This document shows, piece after piece, positions 1 to 5,196 of a DNA stretch of 7,173 nt (position 1 is the first letter of the stretch; each line of letters opens with the position of its first letter). The stretch is from positions 2,389 to 9,561 of the forward strand of contig WQSK01000037.1 in assembly GCA_009787915.1 (NCBI GenBank), read 5' to 3'. Under the pieces are notes generated by a model, which was not told where the DNA came from, made no database searches, and worked only from the letters and a program-made list of their open reading frames with translations. This DNA comes from Bacillota bacterium. Lineage in GTDB: Bacteria > Bacillota > Clostridia > Christensenellales > UBA1242. Position numbers and translations under genes: made by a program.

Positions 1-183
1 CCAGGACAAACTGGACAACAAGGTGAACAAGGCCCTGCAGGTGCTGACGGAACCGCAAACGGTGTGGATAACACCCTTACATACGTAGCCCTCGCGTCCG
101 CGGTCATAGCAATGTGCTTTGTCTTTGTACTCTCATTCCTCCTTGTTTCCACAAGGCGCAAAATTGCGGAGAATAAGTATTGA
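1..183 (+). CDS. C-terminal end of a collagen-like repeat protein with a membrane anchor (5' partial)
   Basis: The frame is open from the first base and ends at TGA (181-183), giving 60 residues of a gene whose start lies outside the window. The first 20 or so residues show Gly at every third position (G at residues 2, 5, 8, 11, 14, 17) with Pro, Gln, Glu and Ala between, the pattern of bacterial collagen-like Gly-X-Y triplets. An Asn/Asp/Thr-rich linker follows, then a hydrophobic stretch (about residues 28-51, VALASAVIAMCFVFVLSFLL) and a basic tail (STRRKIAENKY). This fits a C-terminal membrane anchor with the collagen-like stalk outside the cell. There is no LPXTG motif in the visible part. 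Such proteins often serve as surface stalks or adhesins; the head domain cannot be seen. A hairpin terminator follows about 20 bases after the stop. Confidence 0.8.
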   Translation, partial: PGQTGQQGEQGPAGADGTANGVDNTLTYVALASAVIAMCFVFVLSFLLVSTRRKIAENKY

Positions 184-200
184 CCAAATAAAAACTAAAA

Positions 201-231
201 AAAGGGGCGAGTTGGTTCGCCCTTTGTTTTT
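201..231. terminator. Bidirectional rho-independent terminator between convergent genes
   Basis: The stem GGGCGA / TCGCCC with a six-base loop (GTTGGT) is flanked by A-runs on the left and T-rich sequence on the right. On the plus strand it is followed by CCTTTGTTTTT, and on the minus strand by CTTTTTTT. The same hairpin can therefore end both the collagen-like gene (plus) and the DUF1540 gene (minus, stop at 250). Confidence 0.85.
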
Positions 232-249
232 AAAAACAATATAATGGAT

Positions 250-564
250 TTACGCCTTGCAATAGGTCGCGCATTCCGCGGTTTTTTCGTCGTGGGTGAC
301 CGAGATTCCACTTGCGGTACAGCAATCCGATTTGTTATAGATACAACTTTTTGCCGTGCAAGAAAGCGGTACATTCAACACGTGTTGAACTTCATCGCCG
401 ACCGCAACAGAAAAAATATTACCGTTGTTTTCGATTAGGTCTTGTTTAAGGTCGCTCTCGGTAAAACTGCAACAATGATGACTGCGGTCTACTTGGACAG
501 AGCCCGCCTTGCAACTGCACCCTGTGTTGTGCAAGCACGTTTGTTTTTCACATCTAATTTCCAT
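250..564 (-). CDS. Cysteine-rich protein with two DUF1540-like domains
   Basis: The protein has 104 residues from ATG at 564. It holds two similar cysteine-rich units: one near residues 3-34 (Cys 5, 10, 16, 18, 31, 32) and one near residues 66-102 (Cys 69, 74, 81, 82, 98, 102). The second unit reads C-x4-C-x6-CC then A-x-x-I-x-V and a final C-x3-C, which resembles DUF1540, a short putative metal-binding domain common in Clostridia and relatives. The function of that family is unknown. The open frame runs upstream to 654, but the extra 30 residues cross an inverted repeat and look non-coding. The start at 564 has a CATAAT -10-like box six bases upstream, as at other genes here, and no Shine-Dalgarno sequence. 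It is transcribed toward the shared terminator. Confidence 0.8.
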   Translation of the reverse strand: MEIRCEKQTCLHNTGCSCKAGSVQVDRSHHCCSFTESDLKQDLIENNGNIFSVAVGDEVQHVLNVPLSCTAKSCIYNKSDCCTASGISVTHDEKTAECATYCKA

Positions 565-570
565 ATACTT

Positions 571-576
571 ATTATG
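571..576 (-). promoter_or_regulatory. Probable -10 box of the DUF1540 gene
   Basis: CATAAT on the minus strand lies six bases before the ATG at 564, the same spacing as the clear leaderless promoters elsewhere in the window. No good -35 hexamer sits 17 bp upstream (GCATAT, 594-599). The promoter may therefore be weak or need an activator. The left arm of the 585-649 inverted repeat occupies this spacer and -35 zone. Confidence 0.45.
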
Positions 577-584
577 GGCATACG

Positions 585-649
585 GGGCGCAAGATATGCG
601 AATTTCTATTTTTAAAGTTTGAGAATCTTTTTTGCAATATCTTGCGCCC
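585..649. repeat. Perfect 13-bp inverted repeat in the DUF1540/rplI divergent region
   Basis: GGGCGCAAGATAT (585-597) is repeated exactly in reverse complement at 637-649, with 39 bases between. With a one-base bulge the pairing extends inward through GCGAA (598-602) and TTTGC (631-635). The left arm overlaps the -35/spacer zone of the DUF1540 promoter, and the right arm ends six bases before the rplI -35 box. It could be a pair of operator half-sites that loop DNA, or the remnant of a small element. There is no T-run directly after either arm, so a simple terminator is unlikely. Confidence 0.75.
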
Positions 650-655
650 GTCAAC

Positions 656-684
656 TTGACGAATTATTACTCTTTTGTTACAAT
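656..684 (+). promoter_or_regulatory. SigA-type promoter of rplI, leaderless arrangement
   Basis: TTGACG (656-661), 17 bp, TACAAT (679-684). The -10 box ends six bases before the rplI ATG at 691, so transcription should begin at or within a base or two of the start codon. The -35 sits in a palindrome, CGTCAA-C-TTGACG (649-661), so a -35-like hexamer also faces the other way, although no good -10 box follows it on the minus strand. Confidence 0.85.
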
Positions 685-690
685 GGATAC

Positions 691-1131
691 ATGAAAATTT
701 ATCTCTTGAAAGACGTTCCTGGCAAAGGAAAAACAGGCGACATCATTAACGTGAACGACGGGTACGGGAAAAACTTTTTGTTAAAGCAAGGACTTGGCCG
801 TTTGGCCGACAGCGGAGTAATGTCCCATGTCGAAGCCAAACAACAGAGCAATGACTTTCATAAACAAGAAGCAATCAAAGCAATCAAAGAGGTTATTGAA
901 AAACTTAAAAGTGTCAAGTTGACATTTGCTTGTAAAATCGGGCAAGGCGGAAAAATGTTTGGCGGTGTAACGGGCACAGAAATTGCTTCAGGCCTTAAAG
1001 AACAAGGGTTTGACATTGATAAACGAAACCTTGTGTTTGACGCGATTAAATCCGTCGGCGTATATAATGTTAAGTGCAAATTTGAGTACGGACTTGTGGG
1101 CAGTTTCAAAATACAAGTGGTGGAGGGATAA
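691..1131 (+). CDS. rplI: Large ribosomal subunit protein bL9
   Basis: The 146-residue protein is a normal length for L9. The N-terminal 23S rRNA-binding domain is clear: MKIYLLKDVPGKGKTGDIIN, then VNDGYGKNFLLKQGLG, which fits the L9 signature with its V-x2-GY-x2-NFL core. A charged connecting helix follows (about residues 45-75), then the C-terminal domain (GQGGKMFGGVTGTEIASGL). L9 binds near the L1 stalk of the 50S subunit and helps keep reading frame and fidelity. The start at 691 matches the family start and sits six bases after a -10 box; the longer open frame from 619 runs through the promoter and is wrong. It is the first gene of an operon with the GlmU-like gene (two-base gap) and a ribokinase, not the more familiar neighbours (rpsF/rpsR, gdpP or dnaB). 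Confidence 0.96.
   Translation: MKIYLLKDVPGKGKTGDIINVNDGYGKNFLLKQGLGRLADSGVMSHVEAKQQSNDFHKQEAIKAIKEVIEKLKSVKLTFACKIGQGGKMFGGVTGTEIASGLKEQGFDIDKRNLVFDAIKSVGVYNVKCKFEYGLVGSFKIQVVEG
1122..1127 (+). promoter_or_regulatory. Shine-Dalgarno site of the GlmU-like gene
   Basis: GGAGGG lies six bases before ATG 1134 and overlaps the last codons of rplI. It shows that this organism does use Shine-Dalgarno initiation for genes inside operons, in contrast to the leaderless first genes. Confidence 0.85.
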
Positions 1132-1133
1132 TA

Positions 1134-2105
1134 ATGCAAAGAACCGAAACAAAAATCGAAGTGGCAGTTGACGTAGACCCAAACGATGTTTGTGCAATCA
1201 TGTTGGTGCCTAACAATTTGTTGGATGCGGATGTTTGTGGCCTTAAGGTCAGTCAATGGGTGGCAAAGGTTGTAAGCGGTTATGACAATACCCCTGTCAA
1301 AATCAAGCGCGGTGACGACATTATTACTATTGTAAAAGAAAATGCCGCGAACAAACGCTTTTGCGTGGTCGTGTATGCGGATACTCCGCTTATTAAAGGC
1401 GAAACAATTGCCCAAGCCCTATCTTTTATTGCGACGTATAAACATCGTGTTTTGCAACTCCCGCGCGGTTGGGTCTTTGACGTTGACCACATTAAAAAAG
1501 GCAAAGACATCAAAGCCGTTGCTATGCCAAATCTCGAGGAAGAGCAATTTTTGGTTGCCTATAACCATTCTCAGATTGCAACTATTGCTTCACATATGCG
1601 CGCACGTATTAATGAGAAACATCTTGCCAACAAGGTTCATATCATTGACCCGTTTAACGCCTATATTGATGCCCAAGTAAAAATCGGTGCAGGAACAATC
1701 ATAGGACCAGGCGTCATGATTAGGGGCGAGTGCGAAATTGGAAAAAATTGTAGATTCCTAAACGCGGTTGAGATTAAAAAGTCTATAATCGGCGATGGAA
1801 CGACGGTAAAGCATATGACCTACGTTGGTGACGCGGAGATTGGTGCGAATTGTAACCTTGGGAACGGGGTGATTTTTTGTAACTATGATGGGAAAAACAA
1901 ACACAAAACCACAATCGGAAACAATGTGTTTATCGGGGGGAATGTGACCCTTGTGGCACCAATCGTAATCGGCGACAACGCATTTATCGCGGCAGGCTCT
2001 ACCATAACCCAGGACGTACCTGAAGAAGCCCTTGCCATAGCGCGCGCACGCCAAGCCATGAAAGAAAATTGGCGAAACCCACAACCAAAGATAGAGGCCG
2101 AGTAA
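1134..2105 (+). CDS. GlmU-like acetyltransferase with a degenerate nucleotidyltransferase domain
   Basis: The C-terminal half (about residues 165-315) is a left-handed beta-helix very like the GlmU domain that acetylates glucosamine-1-phosphate using acetyl-CoA. Equivalents of the E. coli catalytic and binding residues can be placed by eye: R197 (MIRGE), K215 (EIKK), H227 and Y230 (VKHMTYVGDAEIG), N250-Y251 and K256 (CNYDGKNK), and the tail DVPEEALAIARARQ. The N-terminal half (about residues 15-150) keeps a trace of the sugar nucleotidyltransferase fold (VVVYADTPLIKGETI, like GlmU GDVPLI) but lacks the LAAGxGTRM nucleotide-binding loop. At 323 residues it is much shorter than full GlmU (about 456), and several helix coils before the active site are also missing. 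It probably acetylates a sugar or sugar phosphate but is unlikely to make UDP-GlcNAc. A full GlmU may exist elsewhere. It overlaps no neighbour and is co-transcribed with rplI and rbsK. Confidence 0.8.
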   Translation: MQRTETKIEVAVDVDPNDVCAIMLVPNNLLDADVCGLKVSQWVAKVVSGYDNTPVKIKRGDDIITIVKENAANKRFCVVVYADTPLIKGETIAQALSFIATYKHRVLQLPRGWVFDVDHIKKGKDIKAVAMPNLEEEQFLVAYNHSQIATIASHMRARINEKHLANKVHIIDPFNAYIDAQVKIGAGTIIGPGVMIRGECEIGKNCRFLNAVEIKKSIIGDGTTVKHMTYVGDAEIGANCNLGNGVIFCNYDGKNKHKTTIGNNVFIGGNVTLVAPIVIGDNAFIAAGSTITQDVPEEALAIARARQAMKENWRNPQPKIEAE

Positions 2106-2109
2106 CAAT

Positions 2110-2973
2110 TTGAAAATAGGAATTGTCGGAAGCATAAATGTTGACTTTGTAACTGTTGCAAAGCGAAACCCCAGTGTGGGTGAAACCATTGTTGGCGAAA
2201 CTTTTAGGGTCGTCATGGGTGGCAAAGGTGCAAATGTTGCTATCGCAATTGGCCGCCTAGGAGGCAGCGTAACGATGTTCGGGGCGGTGGGTGATGACGA
2301 CTTTGGGAAAAAAGCCATTGTCAACTTTAAAGAAAACAATGTTGGTGTGGATACTATTGTTGCTTTGAAAAATGAAAGTACAGGCTCGGCATCAATTACG
2401 GTGGCGGAGGGTAACAACACAATCATCGTTATCGGCGGAGCAAATGACAAAGTTGATGAGAAGTTTATTAAAAGTTTTGAAAAACAACTTTTGGCTTGCG
2501 ATATAATCGGTACGCAACTTGAAATCGACCCAAGTGCGGCATTGTGGCTCTCAAGATTTGCCCGCAAAAACGGAAAGAAATTTGTTTTTAATAGGTCACC
2601 CGACAAGAAATACAAACCCGAGATAATCGATAACGCAGACATCTTAATAGTAAACGAAATTGAAATTAACGAACTTGGCGGGGAAGGCGCACTGTTAAAA
2701 CATCCAAACAAACTAATATTGACCGAGGGCGCAAACGGGGTCCGATTTTACGACGGAAACAAAATGGTACACGTTCCTGCGCCAAAAGTTAAGGTTGTCG
2801 ACACCGTGGGTGCGGGTGATACTTTTATGGGTGCACTGATTGTGAAAATGAGCGAGGGTGCCACACTTTTTGATGCCATAAAATTCGCCGCCGTGGCTGC
2901 AAGTTTGAAATGCACTAAACTTGGTGCCCAAACCGCAATGCCGACCAGGGCAGAAGTCGAAGCAAAGATATAA
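2110..2973 (+). CDS. rbsK: Ribokinase (PfkB family carbohydrate kinase)
   Basis: The 287-residue protein is a little shorter than typical ribokinase (about 300). It phosphorylates D-ribose, or a related sugar, with ATP in the cytoplasm. Visible landmarks are the first strand with substrate residues GSINVD (7-12), the PfkB glycine motif GGKGANVA (37-44), the NEIEINEL segment (182-189), and the second PfkB signature DTVGAGDTFMGA (231-242) with D237 as catalytic base. The C-terminal LGAQTAMPTRAEV resembles ribokinase proper more than fructokinases. The start is TTG at 2110: the next in-frame ATG would remove the whole first strand. Only weak Shine-Dalgarno-like GAG triplets precede it, and the gap from the GlmU-like gene is four bases, so translation may be coupled. 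Exact sugar specificity cannot be read from sequence. Confidence 0.88.
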   Translation: MKIGIVGSINVDFVTVAKRNPSVGETIVGETFRVVMGGKGANVAIAIGRLGGSVTMFGAVGDDDFGKKAIVNFKENNVGVDTIVALKNESTGSASITVAEGNNTIIVIGGANDKVDEKFIKSFEKQLLACDIIGTQLEIDPSAALWLSRFARKNGKKFVFNRSPDKKYKPEIIDNADILIVNEIEINELGGEGALLKHPNKLILTEGANGVRFYDGNKMVHVPAPKVKVVDTVGAGDTFMGALIVKMSEGATLFDAIKFAAVAASLKCTKLGAQTAMPTRAEVEAKI

Positions 2974-2985
2974 ATAAAAACTTTT

Positions 2986-2994
2986 TGTGGATAA
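2986..2994 (-). promoter_or_regulatory. Perfect DnaA-box sequence upstream of the 211-aa gene
   Basis: TTATCCACA on the minus strand (TGTGGATAA on plus) is the consensus DnaA box. It lies in the intergenic gap, 12 bases before the TTGACA at 3006. A single box does not make an origin; a role in DnaA-controlled transcription is possible. A second exact copy at 63-71 lies inside the collagen-like coding sequence and is probably chance. Confidence 0.4.
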
Positions 2995-3005
2995 CCCAAA
3001 ATTTG

Positions 3006-3035
3006 TTGACAAAGTTCTGGGGGGTAGACTATTTT
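3006..3035 (+). promoter_or_regulatory. Probable promoter of the 211-aa gene
   Basis: A consensus TTGACA (3006-3011) is followed 17-18 bp later by CTATTT or TATTTT (3029-3035). These lie only one or two bases before ATG 3037, so the start of transcription would fall inside the coding frame. Either a poorer -10 (TAGACT, 3025-3030, six bases before the ATG) is used, or translation starts at ATG 3067. A GGGGGG run (3019-3024) could serve as a distant Shine-Dalgarno if transcription starts further upstream. Confidence 0.5.
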
Positions 3036-3036
3036 T

Positions 3037-3672
3037 ATGGAAAAAAATCAAAAAAACACGGCATACATGACGAGTGCAGAGTTTTTAAAAGAACTTGAAA
3101 AAGTAAGGAGGTCTACTGACCTTGATGCCCTTATGAGCGGTCAAGGTTTATATCCTTATGAAAAGAGTAGTTTTAAGTCAATGGGGAAAGTAGGCCAAGA
3201 TAACTATGAAAAACTGGTCGAAGAGCATATCCCACAAATTTATGAACACGTTATGAAAAACAAACTTTCATGTTCGGCCGCCGTTCTTATAAAGCATGGT
3301 CACAGAGGTCTTTTAACCCGCGAAGAAATGCAAAGCCTTTACGACATGGCGATTACAGCCCACAAAGAAGAACTCGCCGCAGATAAAAAGGCGGACGAAC
3401 TTGGTATACCCTATGAAAATTGGGCATTTGATGATGGCACGGAGAAACCCAACGAAGGGTTCCGAAGAGATGATGGGCTTGGTTTTAACAGCGATAGGAT
3501 TTTAAGTCTGGATAGCGACTATATGTATTTGCGCCTTTTCATGACAAGGGGCGAACGCCTCATAGAGGGGTTCAAGGATATTGCGCGGTCGACTGGGCTT
3601 GATGATTTTATAGCAGGGATTAAGAAAAAATTTGAACCGAAACAACCAGAGCCTGAAATGGACCTTGTTTAA
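3037..3672 (+). CDS. Protein of unknown function, 211 aa
   Basis: I do not recognise the family. The protein is hydrophilic, with no signal peptide or membrane segment, and is probably a mostly helical cytoplasmic protein. Two similar short segments lie near its ends: VRRSTDLDALMSG (about 23-35) and IARSTGLDDFIAG (about 182-194), sharing R-S-T-x-L-D-x4-G. The middle has an HGHRGLLTREEM stretch (87-98), and the tail is Pro/Glu-rich (EPKQPEPEMDLV). ATG 3037 is the first start, but the promoter position leaves ATG 3067 (residue 11) as a serious alternative. It has its own promoter after the rbsK operon. Its TAA is directly followed by the stop of the convergent thioesterase gene. Confidence 0.75.
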   Translation: MEKNQKNTAYMTSAEFLKELEKVRRSTDLDALMSGQGLYPYEKSSFKSMGKVGQDNYEKLVEEHIPQIYEHVMKNKLSCSAAVLIKHGHRGLLTREEMQSLYDMAITAHKEELAADKKADELGIPYENWAFDDGTEKPNEGFRRDDGLGFNSDRILSLDSDYMYLRLFMTRGERLIEGFKDIARSTGLDDFIAGIKKKFEPKQPEPEMDLV

Positions 3673-4188
3673 TCACAATTCAAAATACTTTGGTAATTTT
3701 TCAGGAACAATAAACCAGTTTTTATCATTAAGTTTGTCCCCATTGAAAACTTGGTCTTGGGAGAGTTTAAAATATTTTGCTGTCACAGAGGCAAGAGTGG
3801 TTCCATATTCGGTGAACATCTCGCCCGTTGCATCAAAAGAGCGCAACCCAAGGTTTGTTACCCTCGACACAATCCAAACGGTTTTGTCCAACGGAACAGG
3901 TTTTCTAAATTTTACGGCGAGGTCAATTGTCACGCCCCAAATCTCGGGGTTAGTATGCTGGACCGCCCGCCCAACGGCCTCGTCCAACAGGGCAGATATA
4001 ATCCCGCCGTGCATACGCCCAGGGTAGGATTGGTGTTCCTCGCGCGGGGTAATTTTTGTAACCAAACATGGGTTTCCGTCAGGGTCTATGCAGTTGTAAA
4101 ACTCGGCTTTGGTACCCGTATTGTTGTTCATACCACAAATGAAACACATATCTGTATTGTGCTGTTTTGAAACGACTTTGAACTTCAT
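3673..4188 (-). CDS. PaaI-like hotdog-fold thioesterase
   Basis: The 171-residue protein has the hotdog thioesterase core: GRMHGGIISALLDEAVGRA (residues 58-76) carries the HGG motif and the acidic residue pair D69-E70 at the usual active-site helix, followed by the beta strands VTIDLAVKFRKPVPL and TVWIVSRV. The N-terminal C15-x2-C18-G-x-N (CFICGMNN) is typical of a PaaI/YbgC-related subgroup. Such enzymes hydrolyse acyl-CoA thioesters in the cytoplasm; the substrate cannot be told. A Shine-Dalgarno AGGGGG lies five bases before ATG. It is the second gene after efp (15-base gap) with no promoter between, so it is probably co-transcribed. Its TGA abuts the TAA of the opposing gene with no spacer. 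Confidence 0.85.
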   Translation of the reverse strand: MKFKVVSKQHNTDMCFICGMNNNTGTKAEFYNCIDPDGNPCLVTKITPREEHQSYPGRMHGGIISALLDEAVGRAVQHTNPEIWGVTIDLAVKFRKPVPLDKTVWIVSRVTNLGLRSFDATGEMFTEYGTTLASVTAKYFKLSQDQVFNGDKLNDKNWFIVPEKLPKYFEL

Positions 4189-4193
4189 TAGAA

Positions 4194-4199
4194 CCCCCT
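4194..4199 (-). promoter_or_regulatory. Shine-Dalgarno site of the thioesterase gene
   Basis: AGGGGG on the minus strand lies five bases before the ATG at 4188, in the short gap after efp. It is another case of an operon-internal gene with a normal ribosome-binding site. Confidence 0.75.
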
Positions 4200-4203
4200 G
4201 TGT

Positions 4204-4767
4204 TTAAACTCTTTCAACGTATTCGCCTGTTCTGGTGTCGACCTTGATGCGGTCACCGTTGCTTATGAACATCTGGACACGAACAACAAGTCCGCTCTCC
4301 AAGGTTGCGTTTTTCAGGGTGTTCCTCGCGGTATCACCTGCAACTGCGGGCTCGGTGTCTGTGACGCGCAAAACAACAAAGGTCGGAGGAACAATCCCCA
4401 ACAATTTGCCGTTTGCGTACTCGAACGTAAAGACAACTCCGTCACCCTCCTCGGTGTGATAGAGAAGTGCGTCTTTTGCATCCGAGGCATTGACGGGAAC
4501 CATTTCAAAAGTTTCTTCTTCCATGAAATAGTAAATGTCACCGTCGATGTAAGAAAACTTCATCATGCGTTTGCTGGTTTCAACGTCGTCGAAACTCTCG
4601 TTCATTTTAAAGTTCACCTCTTGGGTCGCACCGTTTTCGATGTTTTTGATTTTCGCGCGCAAAAATGCCGCGAGCCTTGGTTGTTGAACTTTTTGACATT
4701 CAACAACGCGGAAAAATTTTCCGTCCATTAGGAACAAAGTTCCTGCCTTAAAATCTCCTGCTTTCAT
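4204..4767 (-). CDS. efp: Translation elongation factor P
   Basis: The 187-residue protein matches the usual EF-P length and three-domain layout: an N-terminal KOW-like domain (MKAGDFKAGTLFLMDGKFFR), a middle OB domain, and a C-terminal OB domain ending in the EF-P signature (FISNGDRIKVDTRTGEYV). EF-P enters the ribosomal E site and rescues stalling at consecutive prolines. The loop that reaches the peptidyl-transferase centre reads VQQPRLAAF, where many EF-Ps have V-x-PGKGxAF. Arginine (R31) thus stands where E. coli has the modified K34, and the PGKG glycines are gone. The start at 4767 fits the family start and lies seven bases after a strong -10; the longer frame from 4803 would read through its own promoter. 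It heads a two-gene unit with the thioesterase. Confidence 0.95.
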   Translation of the reverse strand: MKAGDFKAGTLFLMDGKFFRVVECQKVQQPRLAAFLRAKIKNIENGATQEVNFKMNESFDDVETSKRMMKFSYIDGDIYYFMEEETFEMVPVNASDAKDALLYHTEEGDGVVFTFEYANGKLLGIVPPTFVVLRVTDTEPAVAGDTARNTLKNATLESGLVVRVQMFISNGDRIKVDTRTGEYVERV

Positions 4768-4774
4768 GTCAAAT

Positions 4775-4803
4775 ATTTTACACGGGAATATTTTGTTTGT
4801 CAA
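4775..4803 (-). promoter_or_regulatory. SigA-type promoter of efp, leaderless arrangement
   Basis: On the minus strand: TTGACA (4803-4798), exactly 17 bp, TAAAAT (4780-4775), then seven bases to the efp ATG at 4767. The -35 box contains the TGA stop codon (4802-4800) of the upstream 115-aa gene. Confidence 0.88.
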
Positions 4804-5147
4804 ACATCAAGTTCACTTTCTCCGTGCAAGAACAATATGTCACTGGTTCCGTCTTGTTTGAAACCAAAACCTTCCATGCCTTCGTGTTTGATTTTTGTAA
4901 TAAAATTTCTGTTGATATATCGGAATAATTCAATCTTAATTGACGGGTCACCTTGGTTAGTTAATTTTGTAGTGACAGCACCATCACTATGCTTGATATG
5001 TTCTGCGTCACAGCCGTCCATAAGCCACTCACACGCAAGGTCATCAATTTCTACAAGTTTGTTTTGCAACTCAGGGTTTTCATAAAGCCAGTCAACAGAG
5101 CACTCGCCCTCTTGCAGTTTTCTTTTGATAAAATCGCTCTTGTTCAT
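4800..5147 (-). CDS. Protein of unknown function, 115 aa
   Basis: I do not recognise this family. It is small, acidic and hydrophilic, with no signal peptide or membrane helix. Visible features are a basic N-terminal helix (MNKSDFIKRKLQ), an acidic helix (VEIDDLACEWLMDGCDAEHIK) and a beta-rich C-terminal half (IKIELFRYINRNFITKIKHEG) ending in GTSDILFLHGESELDV. The start at 5147 is chosen because a strong promoter places the -10 box six bases upstream; the longer frame to 5168 would run into that promoter. It faces away from the HD-domain gene, with which it shares overlapping promoters. Its stop codon lies within the efp -35 box. Read-through into efp is possible, since no terminator is present. 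Confidence 0.75.
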   Translation of the reverse strand: MNKSDFIKRKLQEGECSVDWLYENPELQNKLVEIDDLACEWLMDGCDAEHIKHSDGAVTTKLTNQGDPSIKIELFRYINRNFITKIKHEGMEGFGFKQDGTSDILFLHGESELDV

Positions 5148-5153
5148 AACACA

Positions 5154-5182
5154 AAAATAGCATGACAAACCAACTTTGTCAA
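5154..5182 (-). promoter_or_regulatory. Promoter of the 115-aa gene, leaderless arrangement
   Basis: On the minus strand: TTGACA (5182-5177), 17 bp, TATTTT (5159-5154), then six bases to ATG 5147. It overlaps the divergent HD-gene promoter by about 21 bp. Confidence 0.82.
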
Positions 5183-5190
5183 GGTACGAT
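5162..5190 (+). promoter_or_regulatory. Promoter of the HD-domain gene, leaderless arrangement
   Basis: ATGACA (5162-5167), 17 bp, TACGAT (5185-5190), then six bases to ATG 5197. No Shine-Dalgarno fits between. Its spacer contains the -35 box of the opposite promoter, so one polymerase would block the other. Confidence 0.75.
5163..5181. repeat. 7-bp inverted repeat spanning the two divergent -35 boxes
   Basis: TGACAAA (5163-5169) and TTTGTCA (5175-5181) are exact inverted copies with a five-base centre (CCAAC). Each arm covers most of one promoter's -35 hexamer. The symmetry may simply reflect two facing -35 boxes, or it may be an operator for a dimeric regulator controlling both genes. Confidence 0.6.
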
Positions 5191-5196
5191 TAAAGC

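Noticed and set aside
63..71. Second perfect DnaA box (TGTGGATAA)
   Set aside because: It lies inside the collagen-like coding sequence (codons for G-V-D-N) and stands alone; chance is the simplest explanation. No cluster of boxes or AT-rich unwinding region suggests an origin here.
585..649. Riboswitch or L9 autoregulatory leader for rplI
   Set aside because: The repeat lies upstream of the rplI -35 box, so it would not be in the rplI transcript predicted from that promoter.
619..690. Upstream extension of rplI to ATG 619
   Set aside because: The added residues are encoded by the inverted repeat and the promoter; bL9 family proteins begin MKIYLL-like, at 691.
858..1415. Minus-strand frame of 185 codons opposite rplI and the GlmU-like gene
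   Set aside because: No motif, no promoter or ribosome-binding site, and wholly opposite well-supported genes.
1758..2711. Minus-strand frame of 317 codons
   Set aside because: It lies opposite the GlmU-like gene and ribokinase, both clear by motifs; the composition is Ser/Pro/Thr/Phe-rich with no domain, as expected for an antisense shadow.
3673..4170. Plus-strand frames opposite the thioesterase gene (131 and 139 codons)
   Set aside because: The minus strand has a clear hotdog enzyme with a Shine-Dalgarno site; the plus frames show no motif and begin inside or opposite real genes.
4768..4803. Upstream extension of efp by 12 residues to 4803
   Set aside because: It would translate the efp promoter itself; the family start M-x-AGDF lies at 4767.
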